Shown one piece after another: positions 9,840-16,964 of a stretch of 64,000 nt of DNA. Every line of letters starts with the position of its first letter. Position 1 is the stretch's first letter. A program made the position numbers and the translations under genes. The notes beneath the pieces were generated by a model that made no database searches, was not told the DNA's origin, and saw only the letters and a list, made by a program, of their open reading frames with translations. The stretch is from Desertimonas sp963732335 (GTDB lineage Bacteria; Actinomycetota; Acidimicrobiia; Acidimicrobiales; Ilumatobacteraceae), in contig CAVSZO010000031.1 of NCBI GenBank assembly GCA_963732335.1, positions 62,001 through 126,000 on the forward strand, given 5' to 3'.

Positions 9840-11344
9840 CGAACCTCGCCAATCGCCTGCTCCGCTCGGCTACCGAGCACGCTGACGGTGTCGCGATACG
9901 CCTCGCCGACCGCACCCTCAGCTATGCCGAGCTCGACGACGCCAGCGCCCGCGTCGCCGCACTGCTCACGTCGCGCGGCGTCGAACCTGGAGACCGTGTC
10001 GGCATCATGCTGCCGAACGTGATCGACTTCCCGGTCATCTACTACGGCATCCTCCGCGCCGGAGCAGTCGCCGTGCCGATGAACCCGCTGCTGAAGTCGC
10101 GCGAAGTCGGCTTCTACCTCAGCGACTCGGGCGCGACGATCGGCTTCGTCTGGACGGATGTCATCGACGAGGCAGGCGACGGATTTGCCAATGCCGGCGC
10201 CGAGGCCATCGGCGTGGACGGTGAGTTCGCGGCCAGCCTCGCCGCCCATGTTCCGACCGCCGGCGCCGTCGAACGTGAAGCGACCGACACGGCCGTGATT
10301 CTCTACACGTCCGGCACCACCGGTACGCCGAAGGGCGCCGAGCTCACCCACGGCAACCTCGGCCGCAACATCGATGTGTCGATCGGTCTCTTCTCCGCCA
10401 CCCCCGCCGACGTCATCTTCGGTGGGCTGCCGCTGTTCCACTCGTTCGGTCAGACGTGTGGGCTCAACACGGCGATCTCCTGCGGAGCCACACTCACGCT
10501 CCTGCCCCGCTTCGACCCGGCCGCCGCGTTGGACATCATCCAGCGCGACGGTGTCACGATCCTCGAAGCGGTCCCGACGATGTACACGGCCCTACTGCAG
10601 CTGCCGGATCGCACGAAGTACGACACGTCGTCACTGAGGGTCTGCGTGTCGGGCGGCGCCGCGTTGCCTGTCGAGATCCTGCACGGGTTCGAAGCGGCCT
10701 TCGGCTGTGTGATCCTCGAGGGCTACGGCCTGTCCGAGACATCGCCGGTGGCGACGTTCAACCAGGTTGATGTCGGTCGCAAGCCTGGTTCGATCGGCAC
10801 GCCGATCGAAGGAGTCGAGATCCGGCTGCTCGACACCGATGGGGCCGACGTCGCTGACGGCGAGGTCGGGGAGATCGCCATCCGCGGGCACAACGTGATG
10901 AAGGGCTACTGGAATCGCCCGGAGGCGACCGCCGAGGCGATTCAGGATGGGTGGTTCCGCAGCGGCGACCTGGCCCGTCGCGACAAGGACGGCTTCTACT
11001 TCGTCGTCGACCGCAAGAAGGACATGATCATCCGCGGCGGGTTCAACGTCTACCCACGGGAGATCGAGGAGGTGCTCTACGAGCACCCCGCAGTCGCCGA
11101 AGTGGCCGTCCTCGGCGTGCCGCACCCGACCCACGGCGAGGAGGTCGCCGCCGCCGTGGTGCTCAAGCCGGGTTCCCCGGTGACGCCGGACGAGTTGCGC
11201 GACTACGCCAAGGAGCGCGTCGCCGCCTACAAGTACCCCCGCCACGTGTGGCTCGTCGATGCCCTTCCGAAGGGTGCAACCGGCAAGATCCAGAAGCGTG
11301 ACATCAGGTCGCCGGTCACGGTCGCCGGGACAGTTATGCGCTGA
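9836..11344 (+). CDS. Acyl-CoA ligase (AMP-forming, fatty-acid type)
   Basis: A 502-residue member of the ANL adenylating superfamily, full length. The ATP-binding loop is YTSGTTGTPKGAELTH, followed by GYGLSETSPVATFN (A5 motif), SGDLARRDKDGFYFVVDRKK (A7-A8) and the catalytic Lys region LPKGATGKIQKR near the C-terminus. It likely activates 3-hydroxy or medium/long-chain fatty acids released by the depolymerase, or feeds acyl-CoA to phaC. GAAAGGAACC precedes the ATG, which overlaps the hydrolase stop by 4 bp. Its 3' end overlaps the convergent cyclic-nucleotide-binding gene by 11 bp. Confidence 0.93.
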   Translation: MTNLANRLLRSATEHADGVAIRLADRTLSYAELDDASARVAALLTSRGVEPGDRVGIMLPNVIDFPVIYYGILRAGAVAVPMNPLLKSREVGFYLSDSGATIGFVWTDVIDEAGDGFANAGAEAIGVDGEFAASLAAHVPTAGAVEREATDTAVILYTSGTTGTPKGAELTHGNLGRNIDVSIGLFSATPADVIFGGLPLFHSFGQTCGLNTAISCGATLTLLPRFDPAAALDIIQRDGVTILEAVPTMYTALLQLPDRTKYDTSSLRVCVSGGAALPVEILHGFEAAFGCVILEGYGLSETSPVATFNQVDVGRKPGSIGTPIEGVEIRLLDTDGADVADGEVGEIAIRGHNVMKGYWNRPEATAEAIQDGWFRSGDLARRDKDGFYFVVDRKKDMIIRGGFNVYPREIEEVLYEHPAVAEVAVLGVPHPTHGEEVAAAVVLKPGSPVTPDELRDYAKERVAAYKYPRHVWLVDALPKGATGKIQKRDIRSPVTVAGTVMR

Positions 11345-11771
11345 TGCGGCTGTGGAGCAGGTAATCGGCGGCGCGCAATCGGGCTCCGATCCCTTCGAGG
11401 ATTCGTCGCGCCACGACGGGTACGTCGGCGAGCAGCTCATTGAACTCGGGGCGTGACAACACGACCAGGCGCATGTCGGTGATTGCAGTAACGGTGGCGA
11501 TGCGCGGCTCACCGTCGAGCAGGGCGAGTTCTCCGAAGAAGCTGCCCGGTCCGATCGTGGCGACTTCGTCGCCGTCGATCGTCACGCTTGCCTGTCCGTC
11601 GCGGATGACGAAACACTCGCGGCCGATATCACCCTCCCGGCAGAGGACGGTGCCGCTGGCAGCGTCGGCCTCGGTGGTCCGCCTGGCCACTTCCTCGAGC
11701 TGCCGGCGCGTGCAGTGGCCGAACAGGCTGATCTCGGCGAGATGTTCGATCTTGGGGTCGTGCTTGAACAC
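11334..11771 (-). CDS. Cyclic-nucleotide-binding domain protein (no HTH)
   Basis: A 145-residue protein consisting almost entirely of one cNMP-binding domain. The phosphate-binding cassette is FGELALLDGEPRIATV, close to the canonical FGELALxxxxPRxATV, so it may bind cAMP or cGMP. There is no helix-turn-helix or effector domain. The start is GTG at 11771, preceded by GAGGAGG. It is divergent from the TetR gene at 11848. The shared 76-bp intergenic region holds two operator-like repeats, so the TetR protein probably represses both genes. Confidence 0.88.
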   Translation of the reverse strand: MFKHDPKIEHLAEISLFGHCTRRQLEEVARRTTEADAASGTVLCREGDIGRECFVIRDGQASVTIDGDEVATIGPGSFFGELALLDGEPRIATVTAITDMRLVVLSRPEFNELLADVPVVARRILEGIGARLRAADYLLHSRISA

Positions 11772-11807
11772 GGTGCTGCCTCCTCGAGGTCGTCAGGCGT
11801 AAGACTA

Positions 11808-11846
11808 GATAGACCGGTCGGTTTAGTCAATAGACCGGTCGTCTAC
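11808..11846. promoter_or_regulatory. Tandem TetR (LmrA/YxaF-like) operator
   Basis: Two copies of TAGACCGGTCG occur 21 bp apart, at about 11810-11820 and 11831-11841. Each has the perfect palindromic core GACCGGTC. In the second, the arms TAGAC and GTCTA extend the dyad. The spacing of two helical turns would put two repressor dimers on one DNA face. The sites sit between the divergent CNB gene and the TetR gene and end next to the TetR ATG, as expected for autorepression. The core resembles the AGACC...GGTCT type of site known for Bacillus LmrA/YxaF; that match is from memory. Confidence 0.7.
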
Positions 11847-11847
11847 T

Positions 11848-12439
11848 ATGGCTATGATCTCGCCCGTGAAGCGTGATGCCCGTCGCAGGATGGTGACCAC
11901 CACAGCCAAGCTGTTGCAGCGTCAGGGGTACCACGGCACCGGTATCAACCAGATCGTTGCCGAGGCCGAAGCCCCCAAGGGTTCGCTGTACTTCCACTTC
12001 CCGGGCGGCAAGGAGCAGCTTGCCGCCGAGGCCATCGCTGCATCGGCGGCGTACCTCGACCATGCACTGCTCGCGTGCGAGCGGCCGACAGCTGCCGAAT
12101 GCGTGGACCTCTACGTCGCCGAGGCCGCTGGCTTGATGGAGCGCAGCAACTTCCACGACGGCTGCCCGATCGCAACCGTCACTCTCGAGGTCGGCCCCAC
12201 GTCGGAGATGATCGGGGACGCCTGCGCCGAGGCTATCGAACTCCTCGTCACGCGACTGGCCGGTTGGCTCGAACGGGACGGGTTCACTGCCACCGTTGCG
12301 CGTCAGCGCGCCGAGCTGGTCTATGCGCGCGATCGAGGGCGCGCTCATCTTCGCCAAGGCGCGCCGCTCGGTCGAACCGCTCACAACGCTGCGCCGTCAG
12401 CTCCCCGAGCTACTCGACCCTCACGGCCGCAGTCGCTGA
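11848..12439 (+). CDS. TetR-family repressor, LmrA/YxaF-like (frameshifted)
   Basis: About 196 residues with a shift near 12327. The helix-turn-helix reads GYHGTGINQIVAEAEAPKGS, followed by LYFHFPGGKEQLAAEAI, a signature of the LmrA/YxaF branch. The C-terminal ligand domain ends AIEGALIFAKARRSVEPLTT in the alternative frame, with the stop at 12439. Its probable operators lie immediately upstream and overlap the start region. Targets likely include itself and the divergent CNB protein gene. The ligand is unknown; relatives respond to aromatic or flavonoid-like compounds. Confidence 0.88.
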
Positions 12440-12521
12440 CTCTCCCCGACGAACTGTCGGATCGAAGTCGTCCCGACCGTCGTGTTGGTGTACGACGTCA
12501 GACTGACCGAAGGAGCCCGAG

Positions 12522-12878
12522 ATGAAGTACATGATGTTCGTCTGCACCGACACCGAGCCCGATCCGCCGACCGGCGATCCGAAGCTCGACGATGTCGACG
12601 ACTGGGTGGAGCGCCATGACGCCAGCGGTGCCCGCGTCATGGGCGACGCATTGCGGCCGATCGCCGATGCCACCACCGTGCGCAAGCGCGGCGGGAAGGT
12701 GCTGGTGACCGATGGGCCGTTCGCCGAGACCCGGGAGTGGATCGCCGGCTTCGACATCCTCGAGTGCGCGGACCTCGACGAGGCGATCGACATCGCCTCG
12801 CAGCACCCGATGGCTCGGTTCGGCCGTCTCGAGCTGCGCCCGTTCTGGGATGGCGAGCCCGGTAGTCCGGCGTCGTGA
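12522..12878 (+). CDS. YCII-related (DGPF) domain protein
   Basis: A 118-residue protein starting MKYMMFVCTDTEPDPPTG, with the family markers KVLVTDGPFAETREWIAGF and the C-terminal RLELRPFWD. YCII/DGPF proteins form small dimeric ferredoxin-like folds. One group is encoded next to ECF42 sigma factors and is thought to be a direct target or partner. Here the sigma gene follows immediately, which fits that arrangement. The ribosome site before the ATG is AAGGAG. Confidence 0.9.
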   Translation: MKYMMFVCTDTEPDPPTGDPKLDDVDDWVERHDASGARVMGDALRPIADATTVRKRGGKVLVTDGPFAETREWIAGFDILECADLDEAIDIASQHPMARFGRLELRPFWDGEPGSPAS

Positions 12879-12929
12879 TGGACGGCGGGTGCGCGCCACG
12901 TTGACGTACGTCGCGCACTCGCCGACGCG

Positions 12930-14105
12930 ATGGCCAGCGAGCGGCTGCGCATCGTCGCCTCGCTGATCCGGACGACCGGGGACTGGGATCTCGCCGAGGA
13001 CGCCGTAGCTGACGCTGCCGAACGAGCGCTCAGACACTGGGTCGTCGACGGGATCCCTGACAACCCGGCGGCTTGGTTGACGACCACGGCCCGCCGACGA
13101 GCCATCGACGTCCTCCGCCGCAGCGATACCGAACGCACGAAGCTCGCCGAGGTTGCCATGCACCACCATGCGGGCGACGAGCCCACCATGTCGCCGGGTC
13201 CGCTCGACGACGACCGCCTCCGGCTCGTGTTCACCTGCTGCCATCCGGCACTGGCCATCGAGGCCCAGGTCGCCCTCACGCTCAAGGTTGTCTCGAACCT
13301 GTCGACCGCGGCGATCGGGCGGATGTTCCTCACGTCCGAGAACACCATGGGCCAGCGGTTGCTGCGGGCCAAGCGCAAGATCGCCAACGCCGCGATCCCC
13401 TACCGTGTCCCCCCGCCGGCAGCGCTGCCCGAACGTCTCGACGGCGTCCTTGCCGTGATCTACCTCGTGTTCACCGAGGGTTACGCGACGACAACCGACG
13501 ATGACCTGGCGGACGAGGCGATTCGCCTCGGCCGGCTGCTCGTCGAGCTGATGCCGGACTCGGACGAGGTACGCGGGCTGCTCGCCTTGATGCTGCTCCA
13601 GCACGCTCGGCGCGCTGCCCGAATCGTCGACGGCGAGTTGATGACGCTCGAGGAGCAGGATCGGTCGCGGTGGGACGTCGACGCCATCAGCGAGGCGCTC
13701 GCCCTCCGTGCCGGCACCGGGACCGAGCGCGGGCCGTACCGCATCCAGGCCGAGCTTGCCGCCGTCCACGCCACGGCCTTGGACGCAGGGTCGACGGACT
13801 GGCTCCGCATCGTCTCGCTCTACGACGAGCTGATGGCGGTGCACCCCTCGCCGGTCGTCGCCCTCAACCGGGCGGTCGCCGTCGGCATGAGCGACGGCCC
13901 GCTCGCCGGTTTGCGGGCGATCGACGCAGTCGCCCCGCAACTGCCGGACTTCCATCTCCTGCCGGCGGCGCGGGGTGAGCTGCTCGCCCGCGCCGGGCGC
14001 ACCGCTGAGGCCCAGGGCGAACTCGATCGGGCCATCGAACTCGCCCCCTCGGAGCCGGAACGGCGTCAGCTCGCCCTCCGCCGCAACAAGCTCGACCAGA
14101 TGTGA
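12930..14105 (+). CDS. ECF42-type RNA polymerase sigma factor with C-terminal TPR region
   Basis: A 391-residue sigma factor. Sigma2 lies in about the first 80 residues (GDWDLAEDAVADAAERAL, then IPDNPAAWLTTTARRRAIDV). Sigma4 follows (FTCCHPALAIEAQVALTLKV, LSTAAIGRMFLTSENTMGQR). A long C-terminal helical TPR/DUF6596 region carries YLVFTEGYATT and LMLLQHARRAAR. This is the ECF42 layout, in which the extension replaces an anti-sigma factor. The ATG at 12930 cuts into sigma2: upstream in the same frame, VDVRRALADAM continues the homology. The true start is probably ATG at 12878, overlapping the YCII stop as TGATG, with one base lost or gained between. Confidence 0.92.
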   Translation: MASERLRIVASLIRTTGDWDLAEDAVADAAERALRHWVVDGIPDNPAAWLTTTARRRAIDVLRRSDTERTKLAEVAMHHHAGDEPTMSPGPLDDDRLRLVFTCCHPALAIEAQVALTLKVVSNLSTAAIGRMFLTSENTMGQRLLRAKRKIANAAIPYRVPPPAALPERLDGVLAVIYLVFTEGYATTTDDDLADEAIRLGRLLVELMPDSDEVRGLLALMLLQHARRAARIVDGELMTLEEQDRSRWDVDAISEALALRAGTGTERGPYRIQAELAAVHATALDAGSTDWLRIVSLYDELMAVHPSPVVALNRAVAVGMSDGPLAGLRAIDAVAPQLPDFHLLPAARGELLARAGRTAEAQGELDRAIELAPSEPERRQLALRRNKLDQM

Positions 14106-14144
14106 CGCCCGAAATGGGCAGCCTGCGCACCAGTTGGCCAGGCC

Positions 14145-14193
14145 GGAAGTCCCGACCACGCGAGCCGAAGTGGCGCGATGTGTCGGGACTTCC
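14145..14193. terminator. Long-armed inverted repeat between convergent genes
   Basis: GGAAGTCCCGAC at 14145-14156 pairs perfectly with GTCGGGACTTCC at 14182-14193, with 25 bases between that include GAGCCGAAGTGGCGC. It lies between the convergent ends of the ECF42 gene and the sigma-linked membrane protein, where a bidirectional terminator is expected. There is no T-tract, and a related sequence occurs at 21277, so it may be a dispersed repeat instead of a classical terminator. Confidence 0.55.
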
Positions 14194-14211
14194 AACAGCT
14201 TGCCGGGATAG

Positions 14212-15420
14212 TCAGCCCTCCTCGACCCGTTCTTGGGCTCGGAGCAACGATCGCGCCCGGTCGACGAGGTCAAGGTGGGCTGCTGCGCAGATCAGCTGGA
14301 CGTTGTTCTGGTCATCCCAATCGGGGGAGTCACCGTTGAGGTCCTCGCCCGTGAACTCCATCGATCCGTCCTCGTGGACGGTGATGGTGATGTCGAAGTC
14401 GGTGGCGTTGACACACTCGGCAAAGCGCTGCTGCGCCGCGTACAGCTCGTCGTCGGTGACGACGAGGTCGGCGAGGATCTCCGCCTGATCATCGAAGCCT
14501 TGGCCTTGGGCCTCGCGCAGCATCGCGTCGATCTCGGAGGTGACGCAGTCGGGGTTGGCGGCGCACGCCTCCGTCTCGTCAGGGGGATCGAGCAGATCGG
14601 ACCGTGACGAGTGGCGTGATCCGTCGGCTGTCGTCCAATTCACTCGCTCCTGCATGTCGGGTACGCCCGCCCCGAGGGAAGCCTCGAGGACGAACCAGCC
14701 TTCCTGGATCTCGCCCGGGGTGACCGAGCCGTCGGGTAGCTCGAGCTCGACGCTGGTGACGTCCGGCCCGACTCGCCCGATGACGCGAACCCATCCTGGG
14801 CCGTGGAACGGATCCACACCTGTGAGCGACGTCCGATCGACCACCTGCACGTCGGACCCACTGTTGGGCAGAACCGCCGGGAGCGTGAAGACGTTCGGAT
14901 CGTCGTTGGCCACGGACGGTTCGCCGGCCGATGTCGAGACATTGCACAGGTAGAACGCCGAATCACCGACGATGATCAGGGTCTGGTCCGGTGGTTCACT
15001 CGAGGTGTCGAACAGCAACGACATCGCTTCGGTCGGGTCAGGGGGTGGGGGTTGTTCGACATCGGCGCCCATCTCGGTGTACCAGCCCTCCACCTGGGAG
15101 TGGCACTCCTCGGCGAGCGGCAACACATCGCCCACCACGGCGATTACGGGCAACGACGACGGTGCACTCGTTGTCTCGCCGTCCCCGCGATCCACGATCA
15201 CCACCAGCCCGGCACCGGTGCCGAGGACGGCGACCGCAGCGACGGCGCCCAAGAACCACGGTCGCGCAGACCGCGGCGGTTCCGGCGGCCGTGGGATCAG
15301 CCGCACCACCGCACCCGACCGGTCGTCACCCGCGTCAATCGTCGCCGCAATCTCCCGCAGGGTGTGCCGGAGGTGCCGGTCAAGCACGGGATCCACCTCG
15401 ACGTCGGATCGGTCATTCAC
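14212..15420 (-). CDS. Membrane protein paired with SigE-type sigma factor; possible anti-sigma
   Basis: A 402-residue protein with a cytoplasmic N-terminus of about 53 residues, one membrane helix at about residues 54-76 (PWFLGAVAAVAVLGTGAGLV), and a large acidic extracytoplasmic part without a recognisable domain. Its start overlaps the end of the sigma gene by 8 bp, so the two are co-expressed. The position and topology suggest an anti-sigma factor or sensor. I do not see the HxxxCxxC zinc anti-sigma motif, and the N-terminal LRHTLREIAATIDAG helix would have to bind sigma. Two Cys-containing patches late in the protein (EACAANPDCVTSE) may be disulfide-bonded. Confidence 0.6.
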   Translation of the reverse strand: MNDRSDVEVDPVLDRHLRHTLREIAATIDAGDDRSGAVVRLIPRPPEPPRSARPWFLGAVAAVAVLGTGAGLVVIVDRGDGETTSAPSSLPVIAVVGDVLPLAEECHSQVEGWYTEMGADVEQPPPPDPTEAMSLLFDTSSEPPDQTLIIVGDSAFYLCNVSTSAGEPSVANDDPNVFTLPAVLPNSGSDVQVVDRTSLTGVDPFHGPGWVRVIGRVGPDVTSVELELPDGSVTPGEIQEGWFVLEASLGAGVPDMQERVNWTTADGSRHSSRSDLLDPPDETEACAANPDCVTSEIDAMLREAQGQGFDDQAEILADLVVTDDELYAAQQRFAECVNATDFDITITVHEDGSMEFTGEDLNGDSPDWDDQNNVQLICAAAHLDLVDRARSLLRAQERVEEG

Positions 15421-15880
15421 GGATAGTCCTCCTCAATCGGATGAGGGCCCGGCGCAGATCCGAACGGATCGTGGCCTCCTTGCGTCCGAGCGTGGCGGCA
15501 ATCTCGGTGAGCGACAGGTCTTCGTAGAAGCGCAGCACGACGACCTCGCGTTGCCGAGGCGGCAGTGAGCACACGACCGCCCACGTCTCATCGATCGGAG
15601 GAACTCCGGTCACGACCTCCGGGTCAGGTGGCAATGTTCGCCGCCGGAACGCCCGGCGCTGTCCGTCCTTCACTCGATTACTGACGGCTCGACGCAGGTA
15701 GGCCCGATGGTTGTCGATCTCCCCCCATCGGCATTGGGCATCGGCGAACACCGATTGCACGGCGTCCTCGGCGAGTTCGCGAGATCCCGACAACAGGAAC
15801 GCCAGGCGCACGAGGTCGGATTGCTCCGCGCGGTAATGGTCCGCAACTCCCGGAGGCCCGATCCGCTCAGCCGCATCCAT
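15413..15880 (-). CDS. SigE-family ECF RNA polymerase sigma factor
   Basis: A 155-residue two-domain sigma factor of the actinobacterial SigE type. Region 2 includes VRLAFLLSGSRELAEDAVQS and RAYLRRAVSNRVKDGQR. Region 4 includes LPPRQREVVVLRFYEDLSLT and EIAATLGRKEATIRSDLRRA. ATG at 15880 is preceded by an in-frame GTG at 15883, and either could be used. The downstream gene overlaps it and encodes the probable membrane partner. The nearest divergent gene is the acetyltransferase. Confidence 0.93.
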   Translation of the reverse strand: MDAAERIGPPGVADHYRAEQSDLVRLAFLLSGSRELAEDAVQSVFADAQCRWGEIDNHRAYLRRAVSNRVKDGQRRAFRRRTLPPDPEVVTGVPPIDETWAVVCSLPPRQREVVVLRFYEDLSLTEIAATLGRKEATIRSDLRRALIRLRRTIRE

Positions 15881-16002
15881 CACCAGTCCCGTCGTCTCAC
15901 GCCGGGAAAATGTTGCACCTTCTCATCGCTCGGCCTTCCAGAAATATGCCGGGCAGCGATTGCACAGGTGATCCGGCTCTGTGGCGCGACCAGACTGACG
16001 AG

Positions 16003-16527
16003 GTGCCGCTGGATCCGTCCACGATCGTCACCAACCGTTTGACACTCACGCCCCTCATCGCGGAGGACGCCGACGCGATGGTCGGCGTGTTGGGCGACCC
16101 GCGAATGTACGAGTTCACGGGCGGAAGGCCGCTTACCCTCGATGAGCTTCGAACGCGCTACCGACAGCTTGTTGTCGGACACTCCTCGGACGACTCGGAG
16201 TTGTGGTTCAACTGGGTCGTGCGGATGACGGTCGACCGGGAGCCGGTTGGAGTGATGCAGGCAACGGTGGCCGCTGACGGCGCTTCGGCCGATGTGGCGT
16301 GGGAAGTCGGCGTGCCGTGGCAAGGCCGCGGCGTCGCCTCGGAGGCTGCCGTCGCCGTGGTCGAGTGGCTCATCGAGCACGACGTTGCGCTCGTCCGAGC
16401 GCTCGTCCATCCAGACCACGGCGCTTCGGCTGTGGTTGCCGCACGTGCTGGGTTGGAGCGGACGTCCGAGCTCGTCGACGGAGAGGTCGTCTGGAGACGG
16501 TCGGCGCGCTTCGGCCAAGGCGGGTAA
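16003..16527 (+). CDS. GNAT-family N-acetyltransferase (RimJ/RimL-like)
   Basis: About 174 residues from GTG at 16003, where homologous sequence starts (VPLDPSTIVTNRLTLTPL). The frame is open further upstream, but that part does not look conserved. It has the RimJ-like N-terminal pattern TNRLTLTPLIAEDADAMVGV and the acetyl-CoA loop VPWQGRGVASEAAVAVVEW, a Q/RxxGxG/A variant. Such enzymes acetylate protein N-termini, antibiotics or small amines; the substrate cannot be predicted. It lies upstream of the hypX pair, but with no evidence of an operon. Confidence 0.82.
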   Translation: MPLDPSTIVTNRLTLTPLIAEDADAMVGVLGDPRMYEFTGGRPLTLDELRTRYRQLVVGHSSDDSELWFNWVVRMTVDREPVGVMQATVAADGASADVAWEVGVPWQGRGVASEAAVAVVEWLIEHDVALVRALVHPDHGASAVVAARAGLERTSELVDGEVVWRRSARFGQGG

Positions 16528-16645
16528 CGGCCAGGTAACGCGGCGTCCGTACTGTCGACACCACCCAGCCGACGGTGCTGGAAAGCGAGCAGGAGGTATC
16601 ACGGCAGTGACCTCTTGGCTCTAGATGGTGAGCGGGAGGCGGACC

Positions 16646-16960
16646 ATGTTGGAAACCAATCAAGGCGAGGGCGACACCGAACTGCCGCTCGTCCTGTGCC
16701 GCAGCCGCGGCGGCCCCTACGACGACGAGGCGTTCCTCAGCGGTTGGCGGCTAGGAGACATCGGCGCGACCCTCGGTCGTCCCGGCGTGTCCGCGCTGGC
16801 CGAGTCGATCCGTCCACGGGAACGCCTCCAGGCCGACCTGTTGGCGATGGCCCGCGGGTACACGATGACCGTGGAACGCAGCAGCGACCCCGACTGGTTG
16901 TTGGTCACGTTCACGCGCGGTCCCCGAGTTCGGCTGATGACCGGCCCCGAACCCGTGTAG
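16646..16960 (+). CDS. Unknown small protein preceding hypX
   Basis: A 104-residue protein starting MLETNQGEGDTELPLVLCRS after a good ribosome site (GGGAGGCGG). It contains YDDEAFLSGWRLGDIGATLG and ends TFTRGPRVRLMTGPEPV. No family recognised. The stop is four bases before the hypX start, so the two are almost certainly one transcript and may act together. It has a single Cys and no CxxC, so it is not HypC or HypA. Its predicted alpha/beta make-up suggests a small soluble protein. Confidence 0.65.
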   Translation: MLETNQGEGDTELPLVLCRSRGGPYDDEAFLSGWRLGDIGATLGRPGVSALAESIRPRERLQADLLAMARGYTMTVERSSDPDWLLVTFTRGPRVRLMTGPEPV

Positions 16961-16964
16961 ACCA

